NCBI GenBank assembly: GCA_003508835.1
Contig: PUFA01000022.1
Span: forward strand, 6,820,001 to 6,884,000
DNA length: 64,000 nt
Direction of reading: 5' to 3'
From: Eonycteris spelaea
Lineage: Eukaryota > Chordata > Mammalia > Chiroptera > Pteropodidae
Positions 48,060 to 60,002 of this stretch are shown piece by piece. Both the position numbers and the translations under genes were made by a program. A model generated the notes under the pieces. The model saw only the letters and a program-made list of their open reading frames with translations. It had not been told where the DNA came from and did not search any database. Positions within the stretch are counted from its first letter, which is position 1, and each line of letters opens with the position of its first letter.

Positions 48060-48720
48060 CTGTTCGGTTTTTCAGTTAATGTAATGTCCTAAGAATTCAC
48101 ACAGGGGTTTTGGCAGCGATGTGGCATGAAACTGCATTGTAAGTGCCTGCATAAGATGCAACGGCATCATTTACCTTGAATTAAAGTGCAAGAAGAACAC
48201 TCTACTGGGAGCATTATAGTATCCTACATGAAGAAAATAATTCATGAGCACTCTTCATAAAATTAGCTTTATTTCTACATTCTAGAATAAATGATAGAAC
48301 ATTCTGAAGAATATGTCCTAAATCAGTAGCAAGCTGCCCCTCCTAAATCTCAACGACTGTCTAGGGTAATCTTCGACAGCTGGGTGCTATTAGGATTTGT
48401 TTTAATGGTGACAATGTGGAATACGCGAACACAGGGCTTATTGCCACTTATCCAGCAGGGGCATGAAATGAGGTGACATGGTAATGAGTTGATACAAATG
48501 ACTTTTGTAACTTTTACATTGCTACCAGGCTGAGGCAGGCAATCAGAGGGAAACTATTGTCTGCCTTTCGTGATGGTTTTAATGTGTTCCATTTGATTTA
48601 ATACTGCTGATAGACAAAATGCAAGAGGAAAGTAGGTCACTGCCTCTCTGCTTTGCTCAGATAACAGGGCGGTACTTACCTGGTTTATCCTAAGAGTTAT
48701 ATTTACTTTCACTGATGACA
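48060..48720. promoter_or_regulatory. Candidate conserved non-coding block
   Basis: A balanced-composition, repeat-free stretch with no usable open frame. It has dense homeobox-like TAAT words, an E-box-like CAAATG and unusual unique text such as ACCAGGCTGAGGCAGGCAAT. Its texture differs from the neutral AT-rich flanks. Calling it regulatory is inference; only cross-species alignment can show constraint. Confidence 0.25.
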
Positions 48721-48759
48721 AAGAGATGTATTTTGAGCTGGGACTTATATGCTATTCAT

Positions 48760-48803
48760 TATATATATATATAGATATATATAGATATATATAGATATAT
48801 ATA
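48760..48803 (+). repeat. 10-bp minisatellite, unit ATAGATATAT
   Basis: A short TA run leads into about three copies of a regular 10-bp unit, TAGATATATA in register. Confidence 0.9.
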
Positions 48804-49519
48804 ATCATTATCACATAGTGCTAAGAGTAATTATTAAGGGATAAAGGAAAATCTCTATTTAGAGGTAATAAAAATTTATTGATGTAAAATTGAATTTAGT
48901 TATTTTTATACTTGTTGAGAGCAAAGGTCTCTCATATAGATAATCAGCATTTCAATTTAAGAATTTCTGAAGTTAAGAGTCCGATGTTGTTTGTGGCCAT
49001 ACGTTAGTGTTAGCCTTTTTATAAAGGCACCATTATCACGGGTAAATTTCTAAATCAGAAAACCTGGTACATTTGAATGTACCATTTGCTAAAAGTTTAA
49101 CTACATAAAATAAATAGGATATTTTCTGTATAGTCTCCTTTTTTGCCTAATTGTCTTTTAGTAAAAACAGAATAATTAAACTGACAAATGGATAAAAGGC
49201 TGACTTCATTAGTAAAATATGTCACATTTATTGGCCTTATTCTCTCTGATTGCACAGTTTCTATTGACTTTTAATATAAATGTCACTTTATATTAAAGTA
49301 AGTACAAACCTAAAAAATAATATATTGGTTTAGGTAGTTCTATGTGAGCAGATAATACATTATGAAAAGGAAAACTTACATTTAGCAATGGTTTCATATA
49401 TGTACGTTTTTTTTTTTTTTGAGTATTATAGCAACATGTTAAATTGTAGGAAAATAGCTAAATTATAAACTTGCATAATATTTGTAATTTTGAATATATA
49501 CAATCTTAATGAATATAAC
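48804..49519. other. Unannotated AT-rich sequence
   Basis: Contains a 14-T run (49407-49420). No gene or recognisable repeat. Confidence 0.5.
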
Positions 49520-49930
49520 GTGTCATCTAAAAAATCTGTTTAACTTCCCACCCCCCTTCCTAGTGCAGGAAAGGCGGGTTTGCGTGAGATCAATTAGACA
49601 GATGCCGACTGCGACATGCTCATGTATGGAGGGAAAAGCAGTCCCTGCCCGGTGCTGAGACGTTGCTTGGATGCTGTAAACTGGCCTCCGAGCCTGTGCC
49701 CTCCACGGGAGGCAGCGAGTCAAAGCAAGCACAGCCTGGGAAAATTGGGGGCAGAGCTGCTGTGGCTGCTCAGTAACTTTCCTGTCCCGTTGCTCTCCTG
49801 GGGAGAAATGATCTTCTCTTTAAAAGGAGCTTTAGCTATTTACCCTCCAATGGCAGCTTCTCAGTCAGGGACTGCTAGGCTTTATGCATTCATCATAATG
49901 AAGAAAGACTTTTGTTTGCTATAACAGCCC
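49520..49930. promoter_or_regulatory. GC-richer unique block, candidate regulatory element
   Basis: The first 200 bp carry about 10 CpGs (AGGCGGGTTTGCGTGAG, GCCGACTGCGACATG and others). The second half is unique text including TTTATGCATTCATCATAATG. Frames of 69 (minus) and 102 (plus) codons overlap on opposite strands with no domain, which argues against coding. It may be a decayed CpG island or an enhancer. Alternatively it may be an unrecognised LTR. Confidence 0.3.
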
Positions 49931-50669
49931 TGTGGGAGACGGAGGAGGAGTGGTGGCATAGAGGTAGGTAGAGGTAGGGGAGTTCAATCCCTCTCACTTT
50001 TGTGTGAAGGACAATTGAAGCACCTTTTTTAGGATGAAAAAAAAAAAACAAGTAATTTCTTGCATAATAAAATTTAGGAGTAGAATAATTTGCAGTGGAA
50101 CAACATCTACAGGACATATGCATGAAAATACAGTATATAAAATACTAATTGGAATGTTAGAATGAGGCAAACCGTCAATTCTAAAGTTCAACAAATATGC
50201 TGTCAAAAAAAAAAATCTCTTGAGAGTTTCAAACTCTTTAGTTTCAAACTAAACTGATTTTTGGAAGGAGTGTAAGCACCATATGAAAATTGTTGGAGAC
50301 ATTTTTTTTCCCTAAACTTGAGCATATGGTAGAGATGATTTGGGTTTGAATGAAAGCTATGTGGTATACATCCGAGCGTTCTCTTTGGGAGAGGAGGAAC
50401 TTTGAGTGATGTCCCAGTCGACGTAGGAGGACACCCTCCAGAGAGAAGTCGCACAAAATGCCAGGTGCATACTGTTAGTGAGCGGTGAAGTCTACTTAAT
50501 CATCCAGAACCCACAATTTCAAAAATAAAATAAGATTTAAACAAGAATATTACGGAATGATAGAATAATGGGATTAGTATAATAAAAACAGGAAAAAAAA
50601 TCATCAGGGATAGAAAAATTCATTTTTTTCCCCTGAACTTTTGCTTCAAGTGTGAGAAACTAGGCTGCT
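49931..50669. other. Unannotated sequence
   Basis: Several short minus-strand frames overlap here (70-83 codons) but none shows a domain. No repeat recognised. Confidence 0.5.
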
Positions 50670-51900
50670 GTCTATCACCATACACAAAAATTAACTCAAA
50701 ATGGATTCAGAACCTGAATATAAGACCTGAAACAATAAATAACATAGAAGAAAACATATGAACTAAACTCATGGACCTTGGACTTGAAGAGGATTTTATG
50801 AATTTGACCTCAAAGGCAAGGGAAGCAAAGGCAAAAATGAATGAATAGGACTATATCAAATTAGAAAGGTTCTGCACAGCAAAAGATACATGATAAAAAG
50901 ACAACCATCCGAATGGGAAAATATATTTGCAAGCAACACCTTTGATAAGGACCTAATATCCAAAATATACAAAGAATTTATATGACCCTATAACAACAAA
51001 AATCAAATAATCCACTTAAAAAATGGGCAGAGGACCTGAACAGACTCTTCTCCCTAGAGCACATACAAATGGCCAACAAACATATGGCAGGATGCTCAAC
51101 ATCACTAGCTGTTAGGGAAGTGCAAGTCAAAACTGCAATGAAATACCATCTCACACCTGTTAGAATAGCTGTTATCAACAGGACAAGTAACAACAAGTGT
51201 TGGAGAGGATGAGGAGAAAAAGGAACCCTCATATACTGCTGGTGGGACTGCAAATTGGTACAGCCACTGTGGAAAATAGTATGGAGGTCCCTCAAAAAAC
51301 TAAGACGTGATTTACCATGTGATCCAGCAATTCCTCTACTGGGTATTTACCCCAAAGACTTGAAAACATATATTGGGAAAGATATTTGCACACCAATATT
51401 CATAGCAGCATTATTCACAATGGCCAGGACATGGAAGCAACCAAAGTGTCCTACGATAAGTAACTAGATAAAGGAGCTCTGAAATATTACTCAGTATGCA
51501 ATGGAATATTACTCAGCCATAAGAAGAGATGAAATACTGTCATTTACAATATCATAGATGGACCTCAAGATAATCATGCTAAGTGAAATGAGCCAGACAG
51601 AAAAAGTTGAAAATTGCATGATATCACTTATATGTGGGATATAAACCTATAAGTAACAAACGAACAGGACAAGCAAACAGAGACTTGTGGACATGGACAA
51701 TAGACTACTGGTTGCCAGAGGGTAGGGCAGGGGTGGGGATAGATGGATCAAATATGTGGTGACAGAAAGAAATCTAACTATGGGCAGTGAACACACAATG
51801 CAATATATATATAGGACTTACTGTCAAATCGTACACTTGAAACTTACTGGATTTTGTTAACCAATGTAACCATAATAAATAATAATAATAATTTAAAAAA
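50670..51900 (+). mobile_element. 5'-truncated L1, ORF2 C-terminus and 3' UTR
   Basis: It begins within the distal part of ORF2 (TCACCATACACAAAAATTAA) and continues through the region after the reverse transcriptase. The frame at 51255-51467 reads [14 protein letters not shown], then [16 protein letters not shown] and [19 protein letters not shown], the well-conserved L1 ORF2 C-terminal region. Stops and shifts interrupt it elsewhere. A local duplication of AATATTACTCAG occurs near 51485-51515. The 3' UTR ends TTAACCAATGTAACCATAAT and a short AAT/A-rich tail. It is less diverged than the other L1 pieces here. No clear target duplication found. Confidence 0.93.
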
Positions 51901-54120
51901 TCAATTTTGTGTGTGGTGTTTATCATAGTTACAATCTAATATATGTATAATCAAAAAAATGTTTGAAAAATCTTTCAAGATTTTTCCAGAGTCACAGAAA
52001 CTGGAGTATGACAAGTAGCATGTTTGACCTCTGATAAACAGAGTTTGTGTCTGTTAGTGATGCCAAGGATGGAGAAAACAAATTCTGGTTTAAATTTATG
52101 ACCCAAACTGAAGGTCACAGTGTTTTTGAATAGCTAGGCTTAACCTGCAACCCAGATCCAAAAGCAGATCCACTCAGTGTGCTATGAAGTAGATAGCTGA
52201 AGAGATTTACTCATTTTAGCACAGATGATTACCCCCCTGGGCAATGCATTGGAAACTAGCTAGTATGAAATACAGTTTTCTTTTTTCCCTCAATACAATG
52301 TATATTTATGAAACACCACTCTGGGCTCCACATTTAAGTTGTAAGCAGTTAAAGAGTAAATATTATACATTAACCATTTTTCAGTAACTTGAGGCTGTAC
52401 AGTATATAAGGAGAATATTTATTGAACATGAGAATACATAGGTAAATATAAATTGACTAATAAATATAGAAACTATAATGCAATGTATTAAGTATAAATA
52501 TAGTATGTTTAAAAGCAAGTAGAAGAATAAATCAGAGAATCATTATAAAGTTTCATTGAAATGAGTATGATAGAATAATTAGAATTTGAAACAAATGAAA
52601 ATAGGACAATAAAATTATAATAATTAGAAATACAAAAGCAATGAAATATGACTATATTGAGGAGCTGCAAAAACAAGTATGTGTCCAAAGACTAATTCAA
52701 ATCCATGAAATTCTAAATAAGTCTACTTTTGCAAGCCTTCATTTTCCACAATGAAACAGTAAATGCAGACTAAATTTGATTGTGCATCAGACAAGCAGAC
52801 ATAGCTTCAAAGTCTATAAAACAGCTTAATAACCAATATATGTACTGAACTTTCTGAAATGTAGAGTTGTAATTTAATTTTATTCATGGATGTCAAGTAC
52901 CAAAGGCCACAAATAAAATAATAAATTCAGAAGAATATTAAAAATTAGACATTAAATAGAGAATGAGGAAGATGTTTGCAAGATTAATAATAACTTATTA
53001 AATTTCTATGGAGCAGTACAATAGAGAGACAATGACTCTAGATATGTTTTTTTTCACAATCATTTTCCGAGCATGTTATCATAAGAAATTGAGCTTATTA
53101 TCTTTTATCTAGCTTTTGATGTCTTCCCTTTATTTTTTTCAATATTTGAATTTGTCGGATCTCTTCTCTTTTTCTACTGTACACAACTAACTTATTTCCC
53201 CTTCTTTTCCTCTTTCTTCTGTTGATCCTTACTATGAAGAGATTCACTACTTTTTTGCCCCATGGGAAAATCTAGTTTAACCAACTCATACTCTCTGTAA
53301 ATACACGCGTGCCATTTACAAGATGTTATGTCATAATTTTTCTGTTTCTACCTTTTTTTTTTTTATTTGCGTACAGTAAAGACAGCATCTTCCCTGAGAC
53401 GCTGGTCTCCTGTTCATCATGTAGAAACCAACATGGCTGTGAAGAAACCATGCCCACTTTTAATTGAGCATCCATGCCTCTGTGGGAAATCAGTGTCTAA
53501 GATGACAAGACCTTTCAAACCACTTCTGTAGGAAATTTTTTCACTTTTTTCTGAAATCATGGATTTTTAATTTTTTTTTTTTAAATCAATACCATGCCTA
53601 TCTCTCTTTGGTATGGGCAACAAAATTGCCATAACAGCATTTGTGTTCATTAACAGACCCGAAGGCAGAGATATGGCAGCAGATTCTAAAAATATCTGTA
53701 AGTTTTGGGAGACGGTGTCACAACAAAGGACCTTTTAATTTACAAGTTCTCAGCACAAGGTCTTGACCTTTCTATAATAAGTCTGTCATTTTGCCAACAA
53801 AGGAACCTGAATAGATGGGACATAGTTAAAGGTTAATGTTTGCATGCCACCTAGGTCACCAATAAATGTTTTATTTCTTTGGGAATCCCAACTTTCATTG
53901 CTATAAATAATTACTGCAATAGATGATGGTTGGTAAAGCTCAAAATAGAAACAGGATCTTAGCATCCCTGTTAGTAGAATTGTGCAGAGAACTTAGAATT
54001 AGAGAGAGTACTGAAGCATTGGTTTTATCCCAACGACCCAACTGAAAAATAATGAGCAAAAACAGTTTTTTGTTCATTCTTTGTTGGCATAAAAGGGAGT
54101 CCAGAAAACACTTCATAGGA
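51901..54120. other. Unannotated AT-rich sequence
   Basis: Nothing recognised apart from short T and A runs. A somewhat GC-richer unique part lies at 53370-53520. Confidence 0.5.
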
Positions 54121-54175
54121 GGTTTTCTTTCCTTCCTTCCTTTCTTTCTTTCCTTCTTTCTTTCTTTCTTCTTTT

Positions 54176-54236
<61 letters not shown>

Positions 54237-54325
54237 TTTTCTTTCTTTCTTTCTGTCTCTCTGTCTCTGTCTCTCTCTGTCTCTGTCTGTCTCTGTCTCT
54301 CTCTGTCTCTGTCTCTGTCTCTGTC

Positions 54326-54359
<34 letters not shown>

Positions 54360-54412
54360 CCCGCCCTTCCTCCCTCCCTTCCTTCCTTCTTTATTCTTTC
54401 TCTCTCTTTCAT
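54121..54412 (+). repeat. Large TTTC / TCTG / CCTT pyrimidine tract
   Basis: About 290 bases of nearly pure pyrimidine: CCTT and TTTC tetranucleotides, then TCTCTG and TCTG units, then CCTTCC. The plus frame (leucine/serine/phenylalanine) and minus frame (arginine/glutamate/aspartate), each over 110 codons, are simple-repeat translations. Confidence 0.97.
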
Positions 54413-55329
54413 TCTTGTGGCTTCATATGTATAAAAATTTTTAAATGCTATTCGTCTTTCTTGCACATTCTTTTTTTATTTTCGCCACTTTCTTTTGGAA
54501 ATACTATTTCTTCAGGCATAAATCTGTCTGCCTCCCACAGCTGAACACTGAAATTCTCACAGGCTGCAGGCACTTCATTGCTATTGTATTTACCCAAACT
54601 CTACACTACCTCCAGAAGTTAATTTAACATTAAAATATTCATGATAGAAAAAGGATTGCAACAAAAATGTTTATTTTGTTTGTTTATTCATTACAACTTA
54701 GATGCAAATACTATGTAGGTTGTAATTGCTTTATGAAATGAAATCATTTTGTTTTTTAAATACAGAGGAGTGATAGGAATTTGTAATCTTAGGCCACTTA
54801 TAAAAGGTTTAACTGTTTAGCGAGAGACTAGGAAAGATAAGCTAGTACAATTGTCTGGACTTCTATCCTGTCTCTCATAGGTAAATATAATGTTATAGTC
54901 AATATCTACTGATTAACCTGCATATTATAATGATTATTTTTCTCACAATTGCTTCTTGCCTCAGTGTCTTCTCTGAGGTCAGTTTTATCCAAATTACACT
55001 TATTTTTCTCTTAGTCATGATCTAGGGTAGTAAGCTCATAGAGATAATATTATAAAAAAAGTTTTATTTTATTTCAATCTTCAATGATGATTAAGCTAGT
55101 GTGCCTGTCTGGGTTGGGAGATATTTTTTCTAATCAGTTAAATATATTATTTCACTCATTAATTTATCTGTTATTGCTGATAAAAATTTTATTGATTGCT
55201 ATTTCTTCCTAAAGAATCCACTCTCCATTCCTGTTATATTAATTTTTTTATCTTTAAATTGTTTACATGTATGACTATTATGCAATAAAACAGACATCTA
55301 TATATAGTCATATGAACATATACCTTTTG
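54413..55329. other. Unannotated AT-rich sequence
   Basis: No gene or clear repeat recognised. Confidence 0.5.
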
Positions 55330-56050
55330 CTAGAGACTTTTTCTTCATTCAGCTTGAGGGCCCATGTTTCTCTTTAGTTCTAAGAAATCTTTAGCCATTA
55401 TTTTTTAAACATCAATTCTCAAATTTCTCTATTTTTTCCTTTTAAGAGGCATGAGTTGGATATCCTCAAGCTAGTCTTCATGTTTCCTCATTTTCTTTTT
55501 ATACAAACCATCTAGATATCTCTCTGTGCTCTATTTTACATTATATCCTTCAAATTTGTTCTCCAATTTATCAATTTCTTTTCTATCTTACCTGTTGTAT
55601 AACTTATTTATTATTAATTTCAAAAACCACAATTTTATTTGTAAACTTTCTATTTACTACTTATATTACATATTATTTTTTAGAATTTCTTTGTTTCTTT
55701 TTGCTCCCGTCCTCTATTTCTTTGAAAACTATACACTTACTTATTTTAAAGAAAGTTGGATTCTGTGCTGTAGTTTTAGGATGCAATATTGCCTTTTATT
55801 CTGACTGCTCATTATATTTCATGACAGTTTATTTTCCTATGTCATTTGTATGTTTTATTTTATCTTTAGGCTCAGTTATTTTTCTTTGGGAAAAATACGA
55901 GTTTAGAGACTGCTACATGACAGCTTCCCACTCGCCTCTCCATGGATTCTACAGGTTTCATTGATTTGAGGCTGGTTTTTCATATTGATTTCTTCTTGGG
56001 TTTCTATTGATTTTCTTCTTGGGTAGTGAAAATTTGGATCTGCACACATG
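55330..56050 (-). mobile_element. Decayed antisense L1M 5'-region
   Basis: T-rich text such as AGCCATTATTTTTTAAACAT, a CTCAAATTTCTCTATTTTTT element, TTGTTCTCCAATTTATCAAT and CATGACAGTTTATTTTCCTA follows the order I associate with the antisense 5'/ORF1 part of old L1s. The match is weak. The 92 and 87-codon plus-strand frames here are antisense artefacts. Confidence 0.35.
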
Positions 56051-56344
56051 AATGATGCAGGCTTGGAGTTTTTACTTCTAATCCACTCGTAATTCTATAC
56101 AGTTAACCAATATACTTGTCAAATCTCCAGGTTGGTGGGCGTAATCATTTGAGTCACTATTTCTAGGAGAAAAACCTTTTATTTTTCCAGTCTTGTGTGT
56201 AGAAAGGTAGTTCAAATAGTATTCCACACAGAAAAGAACCCTCACTTAACTTTTCCTGCAAATGCTTGAAAATGCCAATTTATGTTCATACAGCCACTTC
56301 AGATGCTCTCATGGAAAATATTTTCTCCCCATGGAAAGATATAT

Positions 56345-56432
56345 TTTTAAAAAATACTTATTGAAGTGTTACATAAATATAAAAAAGTATACTTATGATA
56401 ACTGAACAGCTTGATGACTTTTTAAAAATTAA
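56345..56432 (-). mobile_element. L1 3'-end remnant, antisense
   Basis: ACTTATTGAAGTGTTACATA, then AAAAAGTATACTTATGATAA and CAGCTTGATGACTTTTTAAA resemble the reverse complement of an ancient L1 3' terminus. Confidence 0.5.
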
Positions 56433-56594
56433 AAATACCCTTAAAGCCAGAACTTCAGATAACTATAAGACTTTTACCTTACTCATAATCCTAGCTGTCT
56501 GTGTATGTCTGTGTGTATGTTTTCTGATGCTTAAGAATTTCCATATTTTGTTCAGAAGTTTTAGTATTATTATGCTGATATTATAATCTGCATT

Positions 56595-56652
56595 TGTGTG
56601 TGTGTGTGTGTGTGTGTGTCGCGCGCGCGTGTGCGCGTGCGCACACGTGCAT
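56595..56652 (+). repeat. (TG)n-(CG)n alternating tract
   Basis: About 12 TG units run into CGCGCGCGCGTGTGCGCGTG and on to GCACACGTGCAT. The second part alternates pyrimidine and purine without a break for about 33 bases, and one TC step separates the two parts. It contains about nine CpGs. Frames over it are artefacts. Confidence 0.95.
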
Positions 56653-57061
56653 TTGATGGTGAGGCTGTTTTTCATCTCACTTCATTCCACTACACTGGTC
56701 AAATATCCCTTGCCCTTCACACACTTGAAGCTTGTTTTCCTACTTACTCTGAGAAAACTGGGTCCAATGCCTGTATCTGGCCCAAAACTTTTGCAACACT
56801 TCAAGTCTTATCACATTTATCTTCCTGATGAGCACCACCTACCGCTGCTGGGCATCGTTCCCTTTCTTTCTCTACGTCTATGATGTAACTTCAATGAGGA
56901 CAAAGAGTTTTTTTATGTTTACTGATGTACGCTTCTCAGTGCCTAGGACTGTAACCAGTGCCTAAAATTGTATGTGTACAATTCATAAGTGTATGCATTG
57001 ATAAATTGGTGGAACTTCCTGAAAAATATTGGATAATATTAGTATTAGTATTAGCCTGTGT

Positions 57062-57520
57062 TTCAGTTAGACAGTGCTGCATAACCAAAACCTAGTGGTT
57101 CAAAACAACATTACAGATCTAGAATTTGAGCAGGACCCAGTAGGGACATCACCGCTTCACCCAGTGTCAACTGAGACAGCTCGAAGCCTAGAGGCTGGAA
57201 CAAACCAAAGGCTCATTCTCATATCGTTGACGGTTGAAGCTGTCAGAACACCTACATGTCTCAAGTCCCTGCATCTGCTTTGTTTCCATACATTATGATA
57301 GCTGGGTTCCAAGTAAAATCATCGCAGTAGAGAGAAAAGAGACAGGTAAAAGGTGTACTGCTTTTTATCATGTTGTCTTGGAAAGTCAAGCATTGTCACT
57401 TCTGCTCCACTTTATTCTTCAAAATATGCAATTAAAGCTGGCCCATATTCAAGGGAAGAGATATTAGACTCCAGTTTTTAGTGGAAGGAGTGTCAAATAA
57501 TTCACTGACGTTTTAAAACT
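57062..57520 (+). mobile_element. Ancient interspersed repeat (family not named), copy 1
   Basis: It opens with CAGTGCTGCATAACCAAAAC, then CTAGTGGTTCAAAACAACAT. Later come GATAGCTGGGTTCCAAGTAA, CATTGTCACTTCTGCTCCAC and TTAAAGCTGGCCCATATTCA, and AGTGGAAGGAGTGTCAAATA near the end. I recognise this order as a very common ancient mammalian repeat, but I cannot reliably assign it to a DNA-transposon or LTR family. Short frames here are not genes. Confidence 0.65.
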
Positions 57521-57664
57521 ATTATAGAGTGCATTGTTATTTTAGTCCCCATTTTAATGGAATTGCCTCTAGGGTTTTCTTACTATATATGTTTTTTGCT
57601 CAACTATGCCAAAGACAAGACTGAAAGCCCAGCTTATTACAAATGAATTAATTAATATGATAAT

Positions 57665-57692
57665 TTTGTGTGTATATATATATGTATATATA
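57665..57692 (+). repeat. (TA)n low-complexity
   Basis: GTGTGTATATATATATGTAT followed by further TA units. Confidence 0.9.
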
Positions 57693-58110
57693 TAATGACA
57701 TTTTAATGCCTCATCAAAGAAAAAATTACACCTATATAGCTATCAGTGCATATTAAATTGGTTTAAAATAGAGTAACCTATTTTAAATATTTTGAAATAC
57801 AGTGATACAAACTACTCATTCAGTGAAATGTAGTAAGTATAATTTGTCCTTACTGGCTTATCACATGCATGTGTTTTCCTCTCGCTTCTCTTCACGAAGA
57901 TTGGCTTCTCTTCATCTGCCATTTTTATTGTCAATTTGAACCATCTATGAATTTATTGAACATCATCAGGGCTGGGAATGTTTTTAGTTTGATGGCAAAA
58001 TTCAGACCTGAAAAAATTATTCAAGCTTTGAATTGACGCTCTTTTTCAAAAAGCCAACTTTCTTTCAACAGAGTAAATCTGAACAAAACTAAAAGTATTG
58101 GTATTTCAGG

Positions 58111-58145
<35 letters not shown>

Positions 58146-59499
58146 ACTTCTGTTACTGAATATTGGGCTATTCAGATAAAACATTTAGATACAATAAAAT
58201 TAAAATTCATGCAAAAGTTCTTTCCTCTTTCAGTAGTGACTTCCTTCTGACAGTTATTGTCTTTTTCCACTTAGTTCTACATGTTGATGAATTTAGGTTT
58301 TTACATAGAGGGGCTACCTTTGTGATCACATATGCATTATAAATGAAAAGAAAGCTTGGGAATGTTACTTTTTTAGGATAAGCATATTCATTAAATAAAA
58401 AAATATATATGAATAGTTTCAATAGTATTTCTCCTCATTACAATAGGAAAAAAATGACAATGAAAATGTGTTTATAAAATTAGACCTAATGAATAATTAA
58501 ACAAAGCACAATCAATAATTTACCACAAATCTCAGACTAACATTATTTCAAGCTATAGGGACAATGGTAATGTGAATGTTTTAATAGTTTTAACTATATT
58601 TATGTTTTGTAGTATATGCAACACACAAAGAGAACACTGTGATGCCTTTTCATAATACTTCCTTCATATGCTTTTTTATAAAGAAGAAAAAAGTGAGAAT
58701 ACTGAAAGACAGATTTGATTCTCACAGAAGATTGAGGAACACTTGTCTTCCTTTTGGATAGTTAGAAGTAAACTTCCATTATAAAAGAGATTTTTATGAT
58801 TAAATTTTTAACAAAAGATGTGTACAGCTTCAAAAAGCCAACGTGACTTTAGCTTCAGATTCTTTTTCCTCCTCAAATATTAAAGGTATTTGCAGATCCT
58901 TAGACCTGTTTGTCTACTTAGCCAAGTTAAATTAAAATGCAAGATGGTAATCTATTGTTAGATTATTTTTCCAATATTGACAATCAGTTCCCTTTCATAA
59001 TGAACTGTTCTCTGCGCTAGCTACTTCAAATCTTTTTATCCTGTACCCGTAGGATTGAACATGATTATGAGAGATAAACCTTAGTAATAAAAGATGAAAA
59101 GAGGTTATGACATTCTTATTAAACAGAAAAGGCAACTTCTTTTGATTCTAATCTTATAGTTACCAGCGTTATTAGAATGTTATTAGAAGTACAGGAAATA
59201 CACATATTTATTCATAAGTCCTACTCTCATAAATTATACACTGTAAGGGTAGAACTTTTACAGAACTATTGAATTATGACACTCCTTTTGTCTTATAAAA
59301 TACATAATGTAAATTCAATTTTTCTGTAGAGGAAATGTTCAAAGTACAAGTATTTGTTCATAAATAAACCAAAATATTTTTGGAAATCAATAATATATTT
59401 CAAGAAGGTAAAGTAATGGAAAAAAAAGAAAATATGTCTTCATCTGTGTATTCTAGGAGACAACTTACCTTTATTTCTTTTTGGCCTTCACAAGAAGCC
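57693..59499. other. Unannotated AT-rich sequence
   Basis: Includes the 29-A run at 58114-58142. A 71-codon minus frame at 58207-58422 has no domain. No gene recognised. Confidence 0.5.
58114..58142 (+). repeat. 29-A tract
   Basis: A long A homopolymer without an AATAAA signal close upstream. Possibly a retroposon tail, but no body or target duplication was recognised. Confidence 0.95.
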
Positions 59500-59523
59500 A
59501 AAGAAGAGGTCAAGGCACTTATG

Positions 59524-59960
59524 TGTAGGTAGCAGAGTCCAAACTGACTGGTTTCAGTAGAAAGGGATTTATTAACTGGTAGAGATAGCTCGCCAAATCG
59601 TTGCGAGAGAGGACACTCTAGGCTTAGCTTTCAGGATTACAGAAACAGGCTGCCATGAGAGTCATTGCCAGGAACCTCCAAACTCAGGAAGCTAATGCTG
59701 CAAACCTCAGAATGCACCTCTTTCTGTGACAAACCCAAAACTATCAAATTAGAGAGTCATCGGAAAAATTAGAAAGAAATCACATAATCACCAGTTTAGA
59801 ATCATACCGATGTGATTATATTACTCAATTCTTAAATAAGCCCATCGTGAGTGAAGCTAATTACAGGAAACAAAATTGAATCTGGTGCCCTAGCCGCAAG
59901 GTAATTTATCGAATGGAACTAGAGTCCATACTCTATAGGCTTAAAGAGTGTTGGAGTGAG
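59524..59960 (-). mobile_element. Possible 3' LTR of the minus-strand ERV
   Basis: On the minus strand the block ends in CTACA at 59524. An AATAAA signal lies about 45 bases before that end (59573-59568), as in an LTR R-U5 region. The text before it (minus strand GCAGCATTAGCTTCCTGAGT and onward) is unique-looking. It lies downstream, in minus orientation, of the integrase fossil at 61.2-61.6 kb. The 5' edge is a guess and the family is unknown. Confidence 0.35.
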
Positions 59961-60002
59961 TATTGAAAAATGTCAACTCTATCACCAAAGCCGCCTCCTC
60001 CC

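Noticed and set aside
51255..51467. 70-codon frame as a host gene
   Set aside because: It is the L1 ORF2 C-terminal region, with stops on either side.
54052..54466. Long frames on both strands (130 and 117 codons)
   Set aside because: Translations of a TTTC/TCTG microsatellite.
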